From contig JAGWNY010000006.1 of the NCBI GenBank assembly GCA_028872915.1, positions 1 to 64,000 of the forward strand: a DNA stretch of 64,000 nucleotides, read 5' to 3'. Below the pieces are notes generated by a model. That model did no database searches. It was not told where the DNA came from and was given only the letters and a program-made list of their open reading frames with translations. Positions 25,226 through 34,602 of this stretch are shown here, one piece after another (the first letter of the stretch is position 1; every line of letters begins with the position of its first letter). This stretch comes from Verrucomicrobiota bacterium (GTDB lineage Bacteria; Verrucomicrobiota; Verrucomicrobiia; Limisphaerales; UBA11358). The translations under genes were made by a program, and so were the position numbers.

Positions 25226-26719
25226 TTACATGCCTGCCGCGGCCTGTTTTCTTAATTCGGTTTTGAGGATTTTGCCGGTGGCATTTTTCGGGAGGGCGGG
25301 CATGAAAACAATCCGGCGGGGGACTTTGTAATCGGCCAGTTTGGACCGGATAAATTGCGAAAGGGCGTTTTGATCCAGCGTTTGGCCTTCCAGCGCGGAG
25401 ACATAAGCGGCCGGCTGCTCGCCCTTGCGGGCATCGGGAACTCCGATGACGGCCGCTTCCTTGACGCCCGGGAACTGGTAAATGATTTCTTCAATCTCGC
25501 GCGGATAAACGTTGATGCCATTGACCAGGAGCATGTCTTTTTTGCGATCGGTGATGTAATAATATCCGTCGGCGTCGCGGTGGCCCACGTCGCCGGTCAA
25601 AAGCCAGCCGTTGCGAAGGGCCTTGCGGGTTTCTTCGGGTTGATTCCAATAGCCCATCATGACATTGCCCCCGCGGACGCAAATTTCGCCCGTTTGGTTG
25701 TCGGCGAGGAGGGTTCCCTGATCGTTCTGCACGCTCATTTCGACCCTGGGAATGGGAATTCCAATGGAACCGGGTTTGCGAAGGCCGTGGAGGGGATTTT
25801 TTGAGACGACGGGGCTGGCTTCGCTCAAGCCGTAGCCTTCGATCAGCGGCGTCTTGAATTTTTCCTCAAAATCCCTGAGCGTTTGCACGGGCAAGGGCGC
25901 GGAACCGCTGATGAAGATGCGAACGGGGAGCGGTGAGGGGATCGAGGCGGACAGCAGCATCCGATAAAAGGACGGCACGGCGGGGAGAATGGTCGCGCGG
26001 TGCGAAAATAATTCCTGCAACATTGCGCGGGGCGGATGGAGGGATTTGACCAGCACGATGGAGCCGCCAATGATGAATGGGAGAAAAATGCCGACGGTGA
26101 GCATGTAGGTGTGAAACAAGGGCAGGATGACGGCCAGGCAATCCTCCGGGACGGCCTCCAAAACGATGCGGCAACTTTCGACGTTGTGGAGAAGGTTGCC
26201 ATGGGAAAGCATGGCGCCCTTTGGGCGGCCGGTCGTGCCGGACGTGTAAATGATCACGGCCAGGTCGGACTCGCAGCGGGCGGAAGGCGGGAGCGGCCCG
26301 AAGGACGAAGGTTGGAGGGCGTCAAAATCCTCAACCCGAAGAAATTTGAGCGAAGGCCTTGCGGATGCCAATTCGCCTTGGTGAACGGAAAGGGCGGCGT
26401 CCGTAATGACGGTATCAATGCCGCCATCATTGAGAATGTAGGCGACCTCGGCAGGCTTGAGAAAATTGTTGATGGGCACGACGACGGCGTCGGCCATAAG
26501 GATTCCAAAAACAGCGGGGACAAATTCGGGGCAATTTTTGAGCCAGACAGCCACCCGGCTGCCCGGAACAACGCCGGAGACGTTTTGCAGGCGCGCGGCC
26601 ACGCGGCGGGATTGTTCGAGCAATTCGGCGTAGGAAATCCGGCGGTTGTCTCCCCAAAATATGGCGTTTTTTTGCGATTGTGTCCGGGCGCAATTTGAAA
26701 AAGCAGTGGCCAGATTCAT
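25226..26719 (-). CDS. Long-chain acyl-CoA ligase / AMP-dependent synthetase
   Basis: IIYTSGTTGRPKGAMLSHGNL; EGYGLSEASPVVS; LTGDVGHRDADGYYYITDRKKDMLLVNGINVYPREIE. Start taken at 26719. Confidence 0.93.
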   Translation of the reverse strand: MNLATAFSNCARTQSQKNAIFWGDNRRISYAELLEQSRRVAARLQNVSGVVPGSRVAVWLKNCPEFVPAVFGILMADAVVVPINNFLKPAEVAYILNDGGIDTVITDAALSVHQGELASARPSLKFLRVEDFDALQPSSFGPLPPSARCESDLAVIIYTSGTTGRPKGAMLSHGNLLHNVESCRIVLEAVPEDCLAVILPLFHTYMLTVGIFLPFIIGGSIVLVKSLHPPRAMLQELFSHRATILPAVPSFYRMLLSASIPSPLPVRIFISGSAPLPVQTLRDFEEKFKTPLIEGYGLSEASPVVSKNPLHGLRKPGSIGIPIPRVEMSVQNDQGTLLADNQTGEICVRGGNVMMGYWNQPEETRKALRNGWLLTGDVGHRDADGYYYITDRKKDMLLVNGINVYPREIEEIIYQFPGVKEAAVIGVPDARKGEQPAAYVSALEGQTLDQNALSQFIRSKLADYKVPRRIVFMPALPKNATGKILKTELRKQAAAGM

Positions 26720-26819
26720 CGGCGAATGGTAGAAACAGCGCGTGCTGTTTTGCAAGCGGCCAATCTTTTGGGAAACTGATGAAGCGCCCGCAGAGTAATG
26801 ACTGTGGAATGTTGGCAAC

Positions 26820-27875
26820 GTGATAGATACTGAAGAACAGTTGGCGGAATTTCTGCCGAGATTGCGGGCGGCCGCGTGGGTGGCATTGGACACGGAGGCG
26901 GACAGCCTGCATGCCTATCCGGAAAAAGTCTGTCTGATTCAAATCAGCATCGCCGGAGAGGATCGTCTCGTTGACCCGCTGGCAGCCATCCAATTGGACC
27001 CGCTGCTGGATGCCCTCAACGCCCATGAACTCATCATGCACGGCGCCGATTACGATTTGCGGTTGCTGGAAAAGCATCATCAATTCATCCCCTCGGCGAT
27101 ATTTGACACAATGCTGGCGGCGCGATTGCTGGGCGAGCGGCAGTTTGGTTTGAGGGCATTGGTCGAGAAATTTCTGGGGGTCACGCTGGATAAAGGCCCG
27201 CAAAAGGCGGATTGGGCGCAACGACCATTGACGCCGCGAATGGATGCTTACGCCCGAAACGACACGCATTATCTCAAACCGCTTGCCGACCGCATCCGGG
27301 TGGACCTCAAAAAGAACGGGCGGCTGGGATGGCACCAGGAAACGTGCGCCCAACTGATTGCCGATTGCACCGGGCCGCAAGTGGTGGACGCGGACACGGT
27401 CTGGCGCGTCAAAGGCAGTTCCATCCTGGGTCGCCCCGCCCTTTCCGTGCTGCGGAGGCTGTGGGAATGGCGCGAAGAGGAAGCCGTTCTGGGGAATCGC
27501 CCGCCGTATTTTGTGCTCAAGCACGAGACCCTCGTCAATCTCGCCGAGGCGGCGGCGGCACATCGTCCATTCGATTCCTTTTTGCCCGCCAAGATGTCGC
27601 CGCGGCGGCGCGCCGGGCTGGCCAAAGCCATTCGGAATGGCCTTTCCGTTCCGGCGGAAAGCCATCCGCAACTGCTGCGCCGAAAACTGCATCGGCCCTC
27701 GGAGGATGAATTTCAGCGTTATCAACAATTGGAGCAGCGGCGAAACGCGCGGGCGCAAGAACTGGGCATTGATCCGACTCTCATCGCCAGCCGGGCGATG
27801 CTCGGCGACCTGGCGCGGGACTGGGAAAAGCACGCGCCGGAGTTGATGACATGGCAGAGGGAACTCTTTGAATGA
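26820..27875 (+). CDS. rnd: Ribonuclease D
   Basis: VALDTEADSLHAYPEKVCLIQIS (DEDD exo I), MHGADYDLRLL, YARNDTHYLKPLADRI, HRDC-like C-terminus. Confidence 0.9.
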   Translation: MIDTEEQLAEFLPRLRAAAWVALDTEADSLHAYPEKVCLIQISIAGEDRLVDPLAAIQLDPLLDALNAHELIMHGADYDLRLLEKHHQFIPSAIFDTMLAARLLGERQFGLRALVEKFLGVTLDKGPQKADWAQRPLTPRMDAYARNDTHYLKPLADRIRVDLKKNGRLGWHQETCAQLIADCTGPQVVDADTVWRVKGSSILGRPALSVLRRLWEWREEEAVLGNRPPYFVLKHETLVNLAEAAAAHRPFDSFLPAKMSPRRRAGLAKAIRNGLSVPAESHPQLLRRKLHRPSEDEFQRYQQLEQRRNARAQELGIDPTLIASRAMLGDLARDWEKHAPELMTWQRELFE

Positions 27876-28810
27876 CCGCCCTGGAACGATTTATCGCGAC
27901 GGGCTGGAAAGGCGCCGCGTGCGAGCCGCTGGCCCATGACGCATCGGCGCGAAGATATTTCCGGCTGCGAAACGGCGGGCGTACGGCCATTGTGATGGAT
28001 GCTTCCAACGCCCGCGCCAGCATCGCGCCTTTTGCGCGCATCAGCGGGCATCTACAGCGGCTTGGTTTCAGCGCGCCGGCGATCCTGCAACGGGACGATG
28101 CCGGCGGCTTTTTGTTGCTCGAGGATTTCGGTGACGACAATTTTTCGCGCCTGTTGGAAAATCCGGATAAGACCGAAAGGCTTTTAGCCCTGGCGGTGGA
28201 CGTGCTGGCGGCCTTGCACAAGCATTCCGAAGCGATACCCACCGGACTACGCGCGTATGGCCCGGAAGAAATGCTCGCCGACCTGGAGTTGTTTTTGGAA
28301 CAGTGGCCAACGCCGGAAAACGGGAAGCAGGCATTCAGAAAAGCCTGGCTGGAAGCCTTGCCGCAGGCCCATCGCGTCCCCGTCTCGCTCCTGCTGCGCG
28401 ATTACCATGCCGCCAACCTGATGTGGCTGCGGGAGCGCGAGGGAATCCGACAGGCCGGTCTTCTGGATTTTCAGGATGCCTGGCAGGGACCGGTGACCTA
28501 CGATTTGGTGTCGCTTCTGGAAGACGCGCGGCACGATCTGTCCCCTGCCCTGCGGGAAAAGATGAAGGAACGTTATGTGGGGAATTTTTCACATTTGAAT
28601 CGGGAGATTTTTGAAACTTCGCTGGCGATTTTGGCGGCATTGCGGCACACCCGCGTACTGGCGATCTTCGAAAAGTTGAACCGTCAAGGCAGGACGGATT
28701 ACAAAAAGTTTCATTCACCGCGCGTGAGACGCCTGCTGCAAAAGGCGCTTGGCCACCCTGCGCTTCGGGGGGTTCAACAGTGGTTTTGCCAATATGCGCC
28801 CCGGAGTTAA
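27872..28810 (+). CDS. amgK: AmgK-like amino sugar kinase (N-acetylmuramate/N-acetylglucosamine kinase), phosphotransferase family
   Basis: HDASARRYFRLRNGGRTAIVMDA; FLLLEDFGDDNF; LLLRDYHAANLMWLRE; GLLDFQDAWQGPVTYDLVSLLEDARHDL; neighbour of MurU-like gene; ATGA overlap with rnd. Confidence 0.82.
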   Translation: MTALERFIATGWKGAACEPLAHDASARRYFRLRNGGRTAIVMDASNARASIAPFARISGHLQRLGFSAPAILQRDDAGGFLLLEDFGDDNFSRLLENPDKTERLLALAVDVLAALHKHSEAIPTGLRAYGPEEMLADLELFLEQWPTPENGKQAFRKAWLEALPQAHRVPVSLLLRDYHAANLMWLREREGIRQAGLLDFQDAWQGPVTYDLVSLLEDARHDLSPALREKMKERYVGNFSHLNREIFETSLAILAALRHTRVLAIFEKLNRQGRTDYKKFHSPRVRRLLQKALGHPALRGVQQWFCQYAPRS

Positions 28811-29528
28811 CAGGGCCATGATCCTGGCCGCCGGATACGGCGTCCGATTGAGGCCATTAACGGATCGGATGCCCAAGCCGCTGGCGCCGGTTGCCGGACA
28901 GCCGATGATTGGCTGGGCGCTGGCCAGGCTGGCGGCGTATGGAATCAAGGAAGTGGTCGTGAACGTATCGCATCACAAGGATCAACTTGTGGCGTGGTTG
29001 CGGGCGAACAGCGGATTTGAATTTAGAATATCCGAAGAGGCTGAACCGCTTGAAACCGGCGGCGGATTGAAAAAGGCGGCCCCGCTATTGGGAAACGAAC
29101 CGTTTTTCGTGGTCAATAGCGACATTATCTGGCAGGACGAGGGCGAACCGGCGCTGGAACGGCTGGCGCGGCATTGGGACGGGGCGGCAATGGATTTTTT
29201 GCTGCTGGCGCAATCCAAGACGGCGGCCGTGGGCCATGACAAGGGCGAGGACCAATTGTTTGTGACGGAGGCGAACACAATCGGATGGAGCGAAGCGCAG
29301 GCGCCTTACATTATCGCGGGAATCGGCATCATGCATCCGCGCGTTTTAGCCGGCGCGCCGGATGGAAAATTTTCGGTCAAAGTTCTCTGGCTCGAGGCCA
29401 TGAAGCGGAAGCGGCTGTTTTGCGTGCCACATCAGGGCCGCTGGTTTCAGACAGGGACAATTGAAGACATCCGAAAGGCCGAGGCGCTGCTGGCCGGAGT
29501 TGGTGGACAGGGTGAGCGGGCAGGGTGA
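28794..29528 (+). CDS. murU: MurU-like N-acetylmuramate-1-phosphate uridylyltransferase (nucleotidyltransferase family)
   Basis: MILAAGYGVRLRPLTDRMPKPLAPVAGQPMIGWALARLAAYGIKEVVVNVSHHKDQL; overlaps end of amgK. Confidence 0.82.
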   Translation: MRPGVNRAMILAAGYGVRLRPLTDRMPKPLAPVAGQPMIGWALARLAAYGIKEVVVNVSHHKDQLVAWLRANSGFEFRISEEAEPLETGGGLKKAAPLLGNEPFFVVNSDIIWQDEGEPALERLARHWDGAAMDFLLLAQSKTAAVGHDKGEDQLFVTEANTIGWSEAQAPYIIAGIGIMHPRVLAGAPDGKFSVKVLWLEAMKRKRLFCVPHQGRWFQTGTIEDIRKAEALLAGVGGQGERAG

Positions 29529-29535
29529 GAGGCTG

Positions 29536-30741
29536 TCACCGGACCACTTCAAAGGCGAAGCCCTTGAGATATTCCGTTTCCGGGATCATGGGAATCACCG
29601 GATGGTCGGGGGACTGTGAATAAACGGCGAGGCGCCGCAAAATCCGGCGTGTGTCGAACGCCGCGGAAAGCAACGTGTCCTGAAATAATCCGGACGGCAC
29701 GTGATGCGAGCAGCAGAACGAAGCGAGGATACCGCCGGTCTTCAAGAGCTTGAGCGCCCGCAAATGGATTTCCTTGTAGCCGCGAAGCGCATCCGGCACG
29801 GACGCGCGATTGCGCGTGAATGAGGGGGGGTCCAGGATGATGAGGTCGAATCGCGGAATTACTTTTTCATGGGGTTGGACGGCGGTGTTCGCCTTCAGCC
29901 AGTCGAAAACGTTTGCGGCTTCAAACGAACATTTGCCGGCAAGGCCGTTCGCCGCGGAGTTTCGCCTTGCCGCCTCGATGGCTTCGGCGCTTTGGTCGAG
30001 GAAATGCACGCGAGCCGCGCCGGCGCGGGCGGCGTGCAGGCCGAAACCGCCCAGGAAACTGAAGCAATCGAGGACCCGCGCGTCCGGGAGAAGGGAAACG
30101 CATTGGGCCACGGCCTGATAATTTGTTTGCTGGTCCAGATACAAGCCGGTTTTGTGGCCGGCGGCCAAATCGGTTTCAAATTTCAGGCCGTTCAAGGTCA
30201 CCCATAAAGGCCCTTCAAATGCGCCGGACAAAAGACCGACGGCGGGCGCGAGGCCCTCGAATTTGCGCGAGGCCACGTCGCTGCGTTCCACGATGGCGCG
30301 CGGCGAAAAAATTTTTTCCAGAACGCCTGCAACCAGCGCCTTGCGCTTTTCCATGCCCAAGGCCGAAATTTGCAGCACCAGAACGTCCTCGTATTTGTCC
30401 ACGATGAGGCCGCTGAGAAAATCGGCTTCGGCATTGACGACGCGAAACGAGGAGGAGGCGGGCAGGCGTTTCCGGCGGAGCGCAAGGGCGGCGCGAATCC
30501 GTTCCTCAAAAAACGCTTCGTTGATATCCACGCGCTCCGGCGAGAGCACGCGCACGTGGATTTTCGATTTTGAGTTGAAAAAGCCGATGCCCAGGAAGCG
30601 CTGGCGATGGTCCTTGACCTGGACGATTTCGCCATCGGCCGGCGTTTGCGTCATGCGCAGGATTTCGCCCTGATATATCCAGGGATGACCGGCGACGACG
30701 CGGTCGGCTGCGCCGGGCTTCAAGTGGACGGTGGCGTTCAT
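29536..30741 (-). CDS. Class I SAM-dependent rRNA large-subunit methyltransferase (RlmI-like, PUA domain)
   Basis: MNATVHLKPGAADRVVAGHPWIYQGEI (PUA), FLSGLIVDKYEDVLVLQI, VLDCFSFLGGFGLHAARAGA, FDLIILDPPSFTRNR. Start taken at 30741. Confidence 0.88.
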   Translation of the reverse strand: MNATVHLKPGAADRVVAGHPWIYQGEILRMTQTPADGEIVQVKDHRQRFLGIGFFNSKSKIHVRVLSPERVDINEAFFEERIRAALALRRKRLPASSSFRVVNAEADFLSGLIVDKYEDVLVLQISALGMEKRKALVAGVLEKIFSPRAIVERSDVASRKFEGLAPAVGLLSGAFEGPLWVTLNGLKFETDLAAGHKTGLYLDQQTNYQAVAQCVSLLPDARVLDCFSFLGGFGLHAARAGAARVHFLDQSAEAIEAARRNSAANGLAGKCSFEAANVFDWLKANTAVQPHEKVIPRFDLIILDPPSFTRNRASVPDALRGYKEIHLRALKLLKTGGILASFCCSHHVPSGLFQDTLLSAAFDTRRILRRLAVYSQSPDHPVIPMIPETEYLKGFAFEVVR

Positions 30742-30886
30742 TCCAGACAATTCAACCACGGACGGATGGAAATGGACATGGATTTTCCCGGCAAAATTGA
30801 AACCTCCGGGCCGTAGCGGGCTTAAATTTCCCCAAAAAAAATGCTTGCAAGATGGCCGCAAGAGGCGGATAGAAAGGTTAAAGCCT

Positions 30887-31336
30887 ATGAAAACGAGCGT
30901 CCCCATCAGCACGTTGCTATTCCAAAAAGGGTCCAAGGTGTGGTCCATCGCCCCGGAGGCCACCGTTTTTGACGCCATCAAATTGATGGCCGAAAAGAAC
31001 ATCGGCGCGTTGACCGTCATGTCGCATGGCCTGCTGGCAGGCGTGTTCACGGAACGGGATTATACCCGCAAGATTGCGCTGGCGGGAAAAACGTCGCGTG
31101 AAACGCAGGTCAAGGAGATTCTTTCGGGCAAAATGGTGACGGTGGGGCCGGATGAATCCATTGACAGTTGCATGCGGCTGATGACCGAGAACCGCGTGCG
31201 CCACCTGCCGGTGGTTCGAAACGACGAAGTGCAGGGCATTGTTTCGATTGGGGATTTGGTGAACTGGATTATTTCGACACAGGACGCCACCATTGCGCAG
31301 ATGGAGCAATACATTGCCGGCGGCGTGACGGCGTAG
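30887..31336 (+). CDS. CBS domain-containing protein
   Basis: MKTSVPISTLLFQKGSKVWSIAPEATVFDAIKLMAEKNIGALTVM...HLPVVRNDEVQGIVSIGDLVNWII; two CBS motifs. Confidence 0.92.
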   Translation: MKTSVPISTLLFQKGSKVWSIAPEATVFDAIKLMAEKNIGALTVMSHGLLAGVFTERDYTRKIALAGKTSRETQVKEILSGKMVTVGPDESIDSCMRLMTENRVRHLPVVRNDEVQGIVSIGDLVNWIISTQDATIAQMEQYIAGGVTA

Positions 31337-31343
31337 GCCACAG

Positions 31344-32144
31344 TCAGGATTTTCCGGGATTGGAGGGGGGTTGACGGCGATGGACCTTGCCGACGGCGGC
31401 TTGGTCCACGGGCTTGATGATGAGACTGTCAATGTTCACATGCGCCGGACGGGAGGCGATCCAAACCAGCGTTTCGGCGATGTCCCGCGCGGACAAGGGA
31501 ATCGTGCCTTCATAAACTTTTCGCGCCTTTTGGACGTCGCCTTTGAAACGGACGATGGAAAATTCCGTTTCGGCCAGGCCGGGGTCCACGGTGCCGACAC
31601 GAATTCCCGCGCCGAGCAATTCCAGGCGCAGCGCGGTGGTGATTTGCCGTTCGGCGGCCTTGGCCGCGCAATAGACGGAACCGCCCTCATAAGCGGTGTG
31701 GCCGGCCACGGAGCCGATATTGATGATGGTCGCGCCGGCGTCATGGGGCATCAGCGGAAGGGCGGCGCGGGTGACGCGCAACAGGCCAAGCACATTGGAT
31801 TGAATCATGGCTTCCCAATCGCCGTCCTTGCCTTCGGCCACGGTGTCCAGTCCATGCGCTCCGCCGGCGTTGTTGATGAGCACGTGCAGTGGCTGGCCGG
31901 CAAGTCTTTCGCGAGTCCGTTGGACGAACGTTTCCACGCTGCCGGTTTTTGACACATCCAAGGCATGAGCATACGCCTCGGCGGCCCCGGCGGCTTTCGA
32001 TTCGCGGGCAACGTCTTTCAAACGATCCACGCGACGGGCACCCAGGAGCAGGCGGGCGCCCTGCGCGCCAAAGGCGGCCGCGGCCGCGGCGCCGAAACCG
32101 CTGGAGGCGCCGGTGATGAGAATCCATTTGTCCTTCAGAGACAT
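31344..32144 (-). CDS. SDR family oxidoreductase
   Basis: MSLKDKWILITGASSGFGAAAA; INNAGG; YEGGSVYCAAKAA (YxxxK). Confidence 0.93.
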   Translation of the reverse strand: MSLKDKWILITGASSGFGAAAAAAFGAQGARLLLGARRVDRLKDVARESKAAGAAEAYAHALDVSKTGSVETFVQRTRERLAGQPLHVLINNAGGAHGLDTVAEGKDGDWEAMIQSNVLGLLRVTRAALPLMPHDAGATIINIGSVAGHTAYEGGSVYCAAKAAERQITTALRLELLGAGIRVGTVDPGLAETEFSIVRFKGDVQKARKVYEGTIPLSARDIAETLVWIASRPAHVNIDSLIIKPVDQAAVGKVHRRQPPSNPGKS

Positions 32145-32237
32145 GGGACGAAGGTGAAAGGGCGGGTCAAGAATGTGAAGCAAAAAAAGGAACGCCCGAT
32201 GAGGATGGGCGCAGAGCGCGAGGTATTGGCAGCCATG

Positions 32238-32936
32238 TTATTGGGCGCCGGAGAGCAGGACGACAAATTCTCCCTTGAGGGGGCGTTTTTTTGCGATTTC
32301 CAGAAGTTCGGCGGGTTTGCCGCGGAGAAATTCCTCGAATTTCTTGGTGAGTTCGCGCGCCAACACGACCTGACGATCTGGAAAAAGGTCGTTGAGTTCG
32401 GCCAGGAATTTTTCAACGCGAAAGGGAGATTCATAAAAAACGAGCGTACCTTGGATGGATTTGAGGGATTCCAGTTTGTTGCGGCGGCGGCCGGATTTAT
32501 GGGGCAGAAAGCCGACGAAATGAAATTCGGCGGCAGGAAGGCCGCCCGCGGTCAGGGCGGCGACGAGGGCGCTGGGGCCTGGAACGGGTTCGACGCGCAG
32601 GCCCGCGGCCAGGACGGCTTGGACGAGGCGTTCGCCCGGATCGCTGATGCCGGGGCTGCCGGCATCCGTGATGAGGGCGATTTTTTCGCCGCGGCGAAGG
32701 CGTTCGATGATGTCGCGGCCGCGGCGGGTTTCATTGAACTGAAAACAGCTCAAGAGGGGTTTGGAGATTTCAAAATGGGCAAGCAGCCGGGCGGAATGGC
32801 GGGTGTCCTCGGCGGCGATGACATCGCATTGGCGCAGGACGCGGAGGGCGCGGAGTGTGATGTCCTCCAGGTTGCCAATGGGCGTGGCGACAAGGTAAAG
32901 TGTTCCGGGAACAAGCGGCGGCAATGGGGCGTCCAT
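32238..32936 (-). CDS. rsmI: 16S rRNA (cytidine(1402)-2'-O)-methyltransferase
   Basis: LYLVATPIGNLEDITLRALRVL; IAAEDTRHS; ALITDAGSPGISDPG; VEPVPGPSALVAAL. Confidence 0.93.
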   Translation of the reverse strand: MDAPLPPLVPGTLYLVATPIGNLEDITLRALRVLRQCDVIAAEDTRHSARLLAHFEISKPLLSCFQFNETRRGRDIIERLRRGEKIALITDAGSPGISDPGERLVQAVLAAGLRVEPVPGPSALVAALTAGGLPAAEFHFVGFLPHKSGRRRNKLESLKSIQGTLVFYESPFRVEKFLAELNDLFPDRQVVLARELTKKFEEFLRGKPAELLEIAKKRPLKGEFVVLLSGAQ

Positions 32937-32966
32937 GCCTTGACTTAAGCAGAAAAATGAGGGGAA

Positions 32967-33302
32967 ATGAATTTGAAAATGAAATCGGCGTTAAATTTTT
33001 CCATTGTTTTGGTGACGGTTCCGGACATGAAAACGGCGCGGGGCCTGGCGAGGGCCGCATTGGGGGCGCGGCTGATCGCGTGCGCGAACATTGTGCCAAA
33101 GGTGGAGTCGCATTATTGGTGGCATGGAAAGATGGAATCGGGAGGGGAGGCGCTGGTGATTCTGAAGACGACGAGGCGGAAACTGGCGGCGCTGGAGAAG
33201 CTGGTGGTGGAAAAGCATCCTTATGACACGCCGGAGTTTCTGGCGCTGGGCGTCAAGGCGGGAAACAAGCGGTATTTGGAATGGCTGGGAGGGTTTTCGT
33301 GA
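32967..33302 (+). CDS. cutA: Divalent cation tolerance protein CutA
   Basis: ARLIACANIVPKVESHYWWHGKMESGGEALVILKTT...HPYDTPEFLAL. Confidence 0.92.
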   Translation: MNLKMKSALNFSIVLVTVPDMKTARGLARAALGARLIACANIVPKVESHYWWHGKMESGGEALVILKTTRRKLAALEKLVVEKHPYDTPEFLALGVKAGNKRYLEWLGGFS

Positions 33303-33364
33303 ATGGCCCGCCATATAAACCCACAAAATTTTTTGTTTGAACGCGAGCGGGGCGGGCGTAGATT

Positions 33365-34078
33365 TTGCGTGTGAACCCGACGGAAGCCGAAACGTTCATG
33401 CTGTTGGCCGCCCACGTGCTGGCGCTGGTGGTGGCATTGTTGATTTTCGGCATTTTATATTTGCGGCAGCGGCGGGCGGCGCCGGCACAACCGGCGGCGG
33501 CGCCGCAACCGGCGGTTTTGTTTTCGCGGCCCGGCGCGCAGCGTCCGGCGTCATGGCTGGCCGTGCGGGGGGCAACGCCTGAAGCGGTCCGTCGGGCGCT
33601 GGAACTGAACCGCTGCTCGCCATGCTCGTGGACGGAAGGGATGGCGGGGGATCACGAATTTTTCATCAGCCCGCGGCTGAACGGCTGGGTGATTGTCAAG
33701 GGGCTTGGCGTTCCGAATCCAGGCGAAAACGTGGACGTGTGTTTTCATTTTTTAACAGGGTTGAGCCGCAAGCTTGGGCACGTGCAGTTTTTTCACGCGG
33801 AGACCGGCGGGTATCATCACGCCTGGGCGCGACTGGATGACGGTTATGTGACGCGGGCGTACGCGTGGGCCGGGGGCACAGTCTGGAGGCAGGGGGACCG
33901 CACGGTGGCCGAAACGGAACTGCGAATGAAGTGTTTTGATTACGGCGAGGAGACGTTTGCGGAAAAAACGGTGATGGCCAATTGCGACAAGGTGCCGTTG
34001 CTGGCGGCGCGCTGGAGCCTGGACCCGGCGCGCATCCGGATGTTAAAAACGATGAACGGGATCGCGGGAGTGCCGTGA
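33365..34078 (+). CDS. Hypothetical protein with N-terminal transmembrane helix
   Basis: Open reading frame with TM segment FMLLAAHVLALVVALLIFGILYL; codon-sized gap to cutA; start codon uncertain (TTG/GTG). Confidence 0.65.
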   Translation: MRVNPTEAETFMLLAAHVLALVVALLIFGILYLRQRRAAPAQPAAAPQPAVLFSRPGAQRPASWLAVRGATPEAVRRALELNRCSPCSWTEGMAGDHEFFISPRLNGWVIVKGLGVPNPGENVDVCFHFLTGLSRKLGHVQFFHAETGGYHHAWARLDDGYVTRAYAWAGGTVWRQGDRTVAETELRMKCFDYGEETFAEKTVMANCDKVPLLAARWSLDPARIRMLKTMNGIAGVP

Positions 34079-34158
34079 GATGATCGGGCGGGGCCGGCCG
34101 CCCGCAAAAACGGACAAGCGGGCCATGCCACCCAAAATTCCACCGGCTGAATGTCTGC

Positions 34159-34599
34159 CTACGAGGTTTTGTCGGCGCCGGATTTGGTTTCAGGCACCGC
34201 GGTTTCAGCGGGTTTGGATTCGGCGGGGGCGGCTTCCGGCGCGATAAATTCGACCCATTCTAGAATGGCGCGTTGAGCTGAATCGCCCTGGCGCTGGTTC
34301 ATTTTGACGATGCGGGTGTAGCCGCCATTACGGTCCTTGAAGGCGGGGGCAATCTCCTTGAACAGGATTTTGACGGCATCTTCCTGATGGAGCCTGGCGG
34401 CGGCGAGGCGGCGATGATGGATGGCGCCTTTTTTTCCCAGTGTGACCATTTTTTCGGCGACGGAGCGGGCGGCCCTGGCCTTGGCGACCGTGGTGGTAAC
34501 GCGCTTGTGCTTGATGAGGCTGCAAACGAGGTTGGCGAGCATGGCGTTGCGATGCTCGGAGGTGCGGCCCAATTTGGCTGTTCGTTTGAGATGTCGCAT
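34159..34599 (-). CDS. rplQ: 50S ribosomal protein L17
   Basis: MRHLKRTAKLGRTSEHRNAMLANLVCSLIKHKRVTTTVAKARAAR. Confidence 0.96.
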   Translation of the reverse strand: MRHLKRTAKLGRTSEHRNAMLANLVCSLIKHKRVTTTVAKARAARSVAEKMVTLGKKGAIHHRRLAAARLHQEDAVKILFKEIAPAFKDRNGGYTRIVKMNQRQGDSAQRAILEWVEFIAPEAAPAESKPAETAVPETKSGADKTS

Positions 34600-34602
34600 A
34601 AA

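Noticed and set aside
34085-34104. CGGGCGG-ggccgg-CCGCCCG hairpin as a rho-independent terminator
   Set aside because: Strong stem between convergent genes but no T-tract on either strand; insufficient to call.
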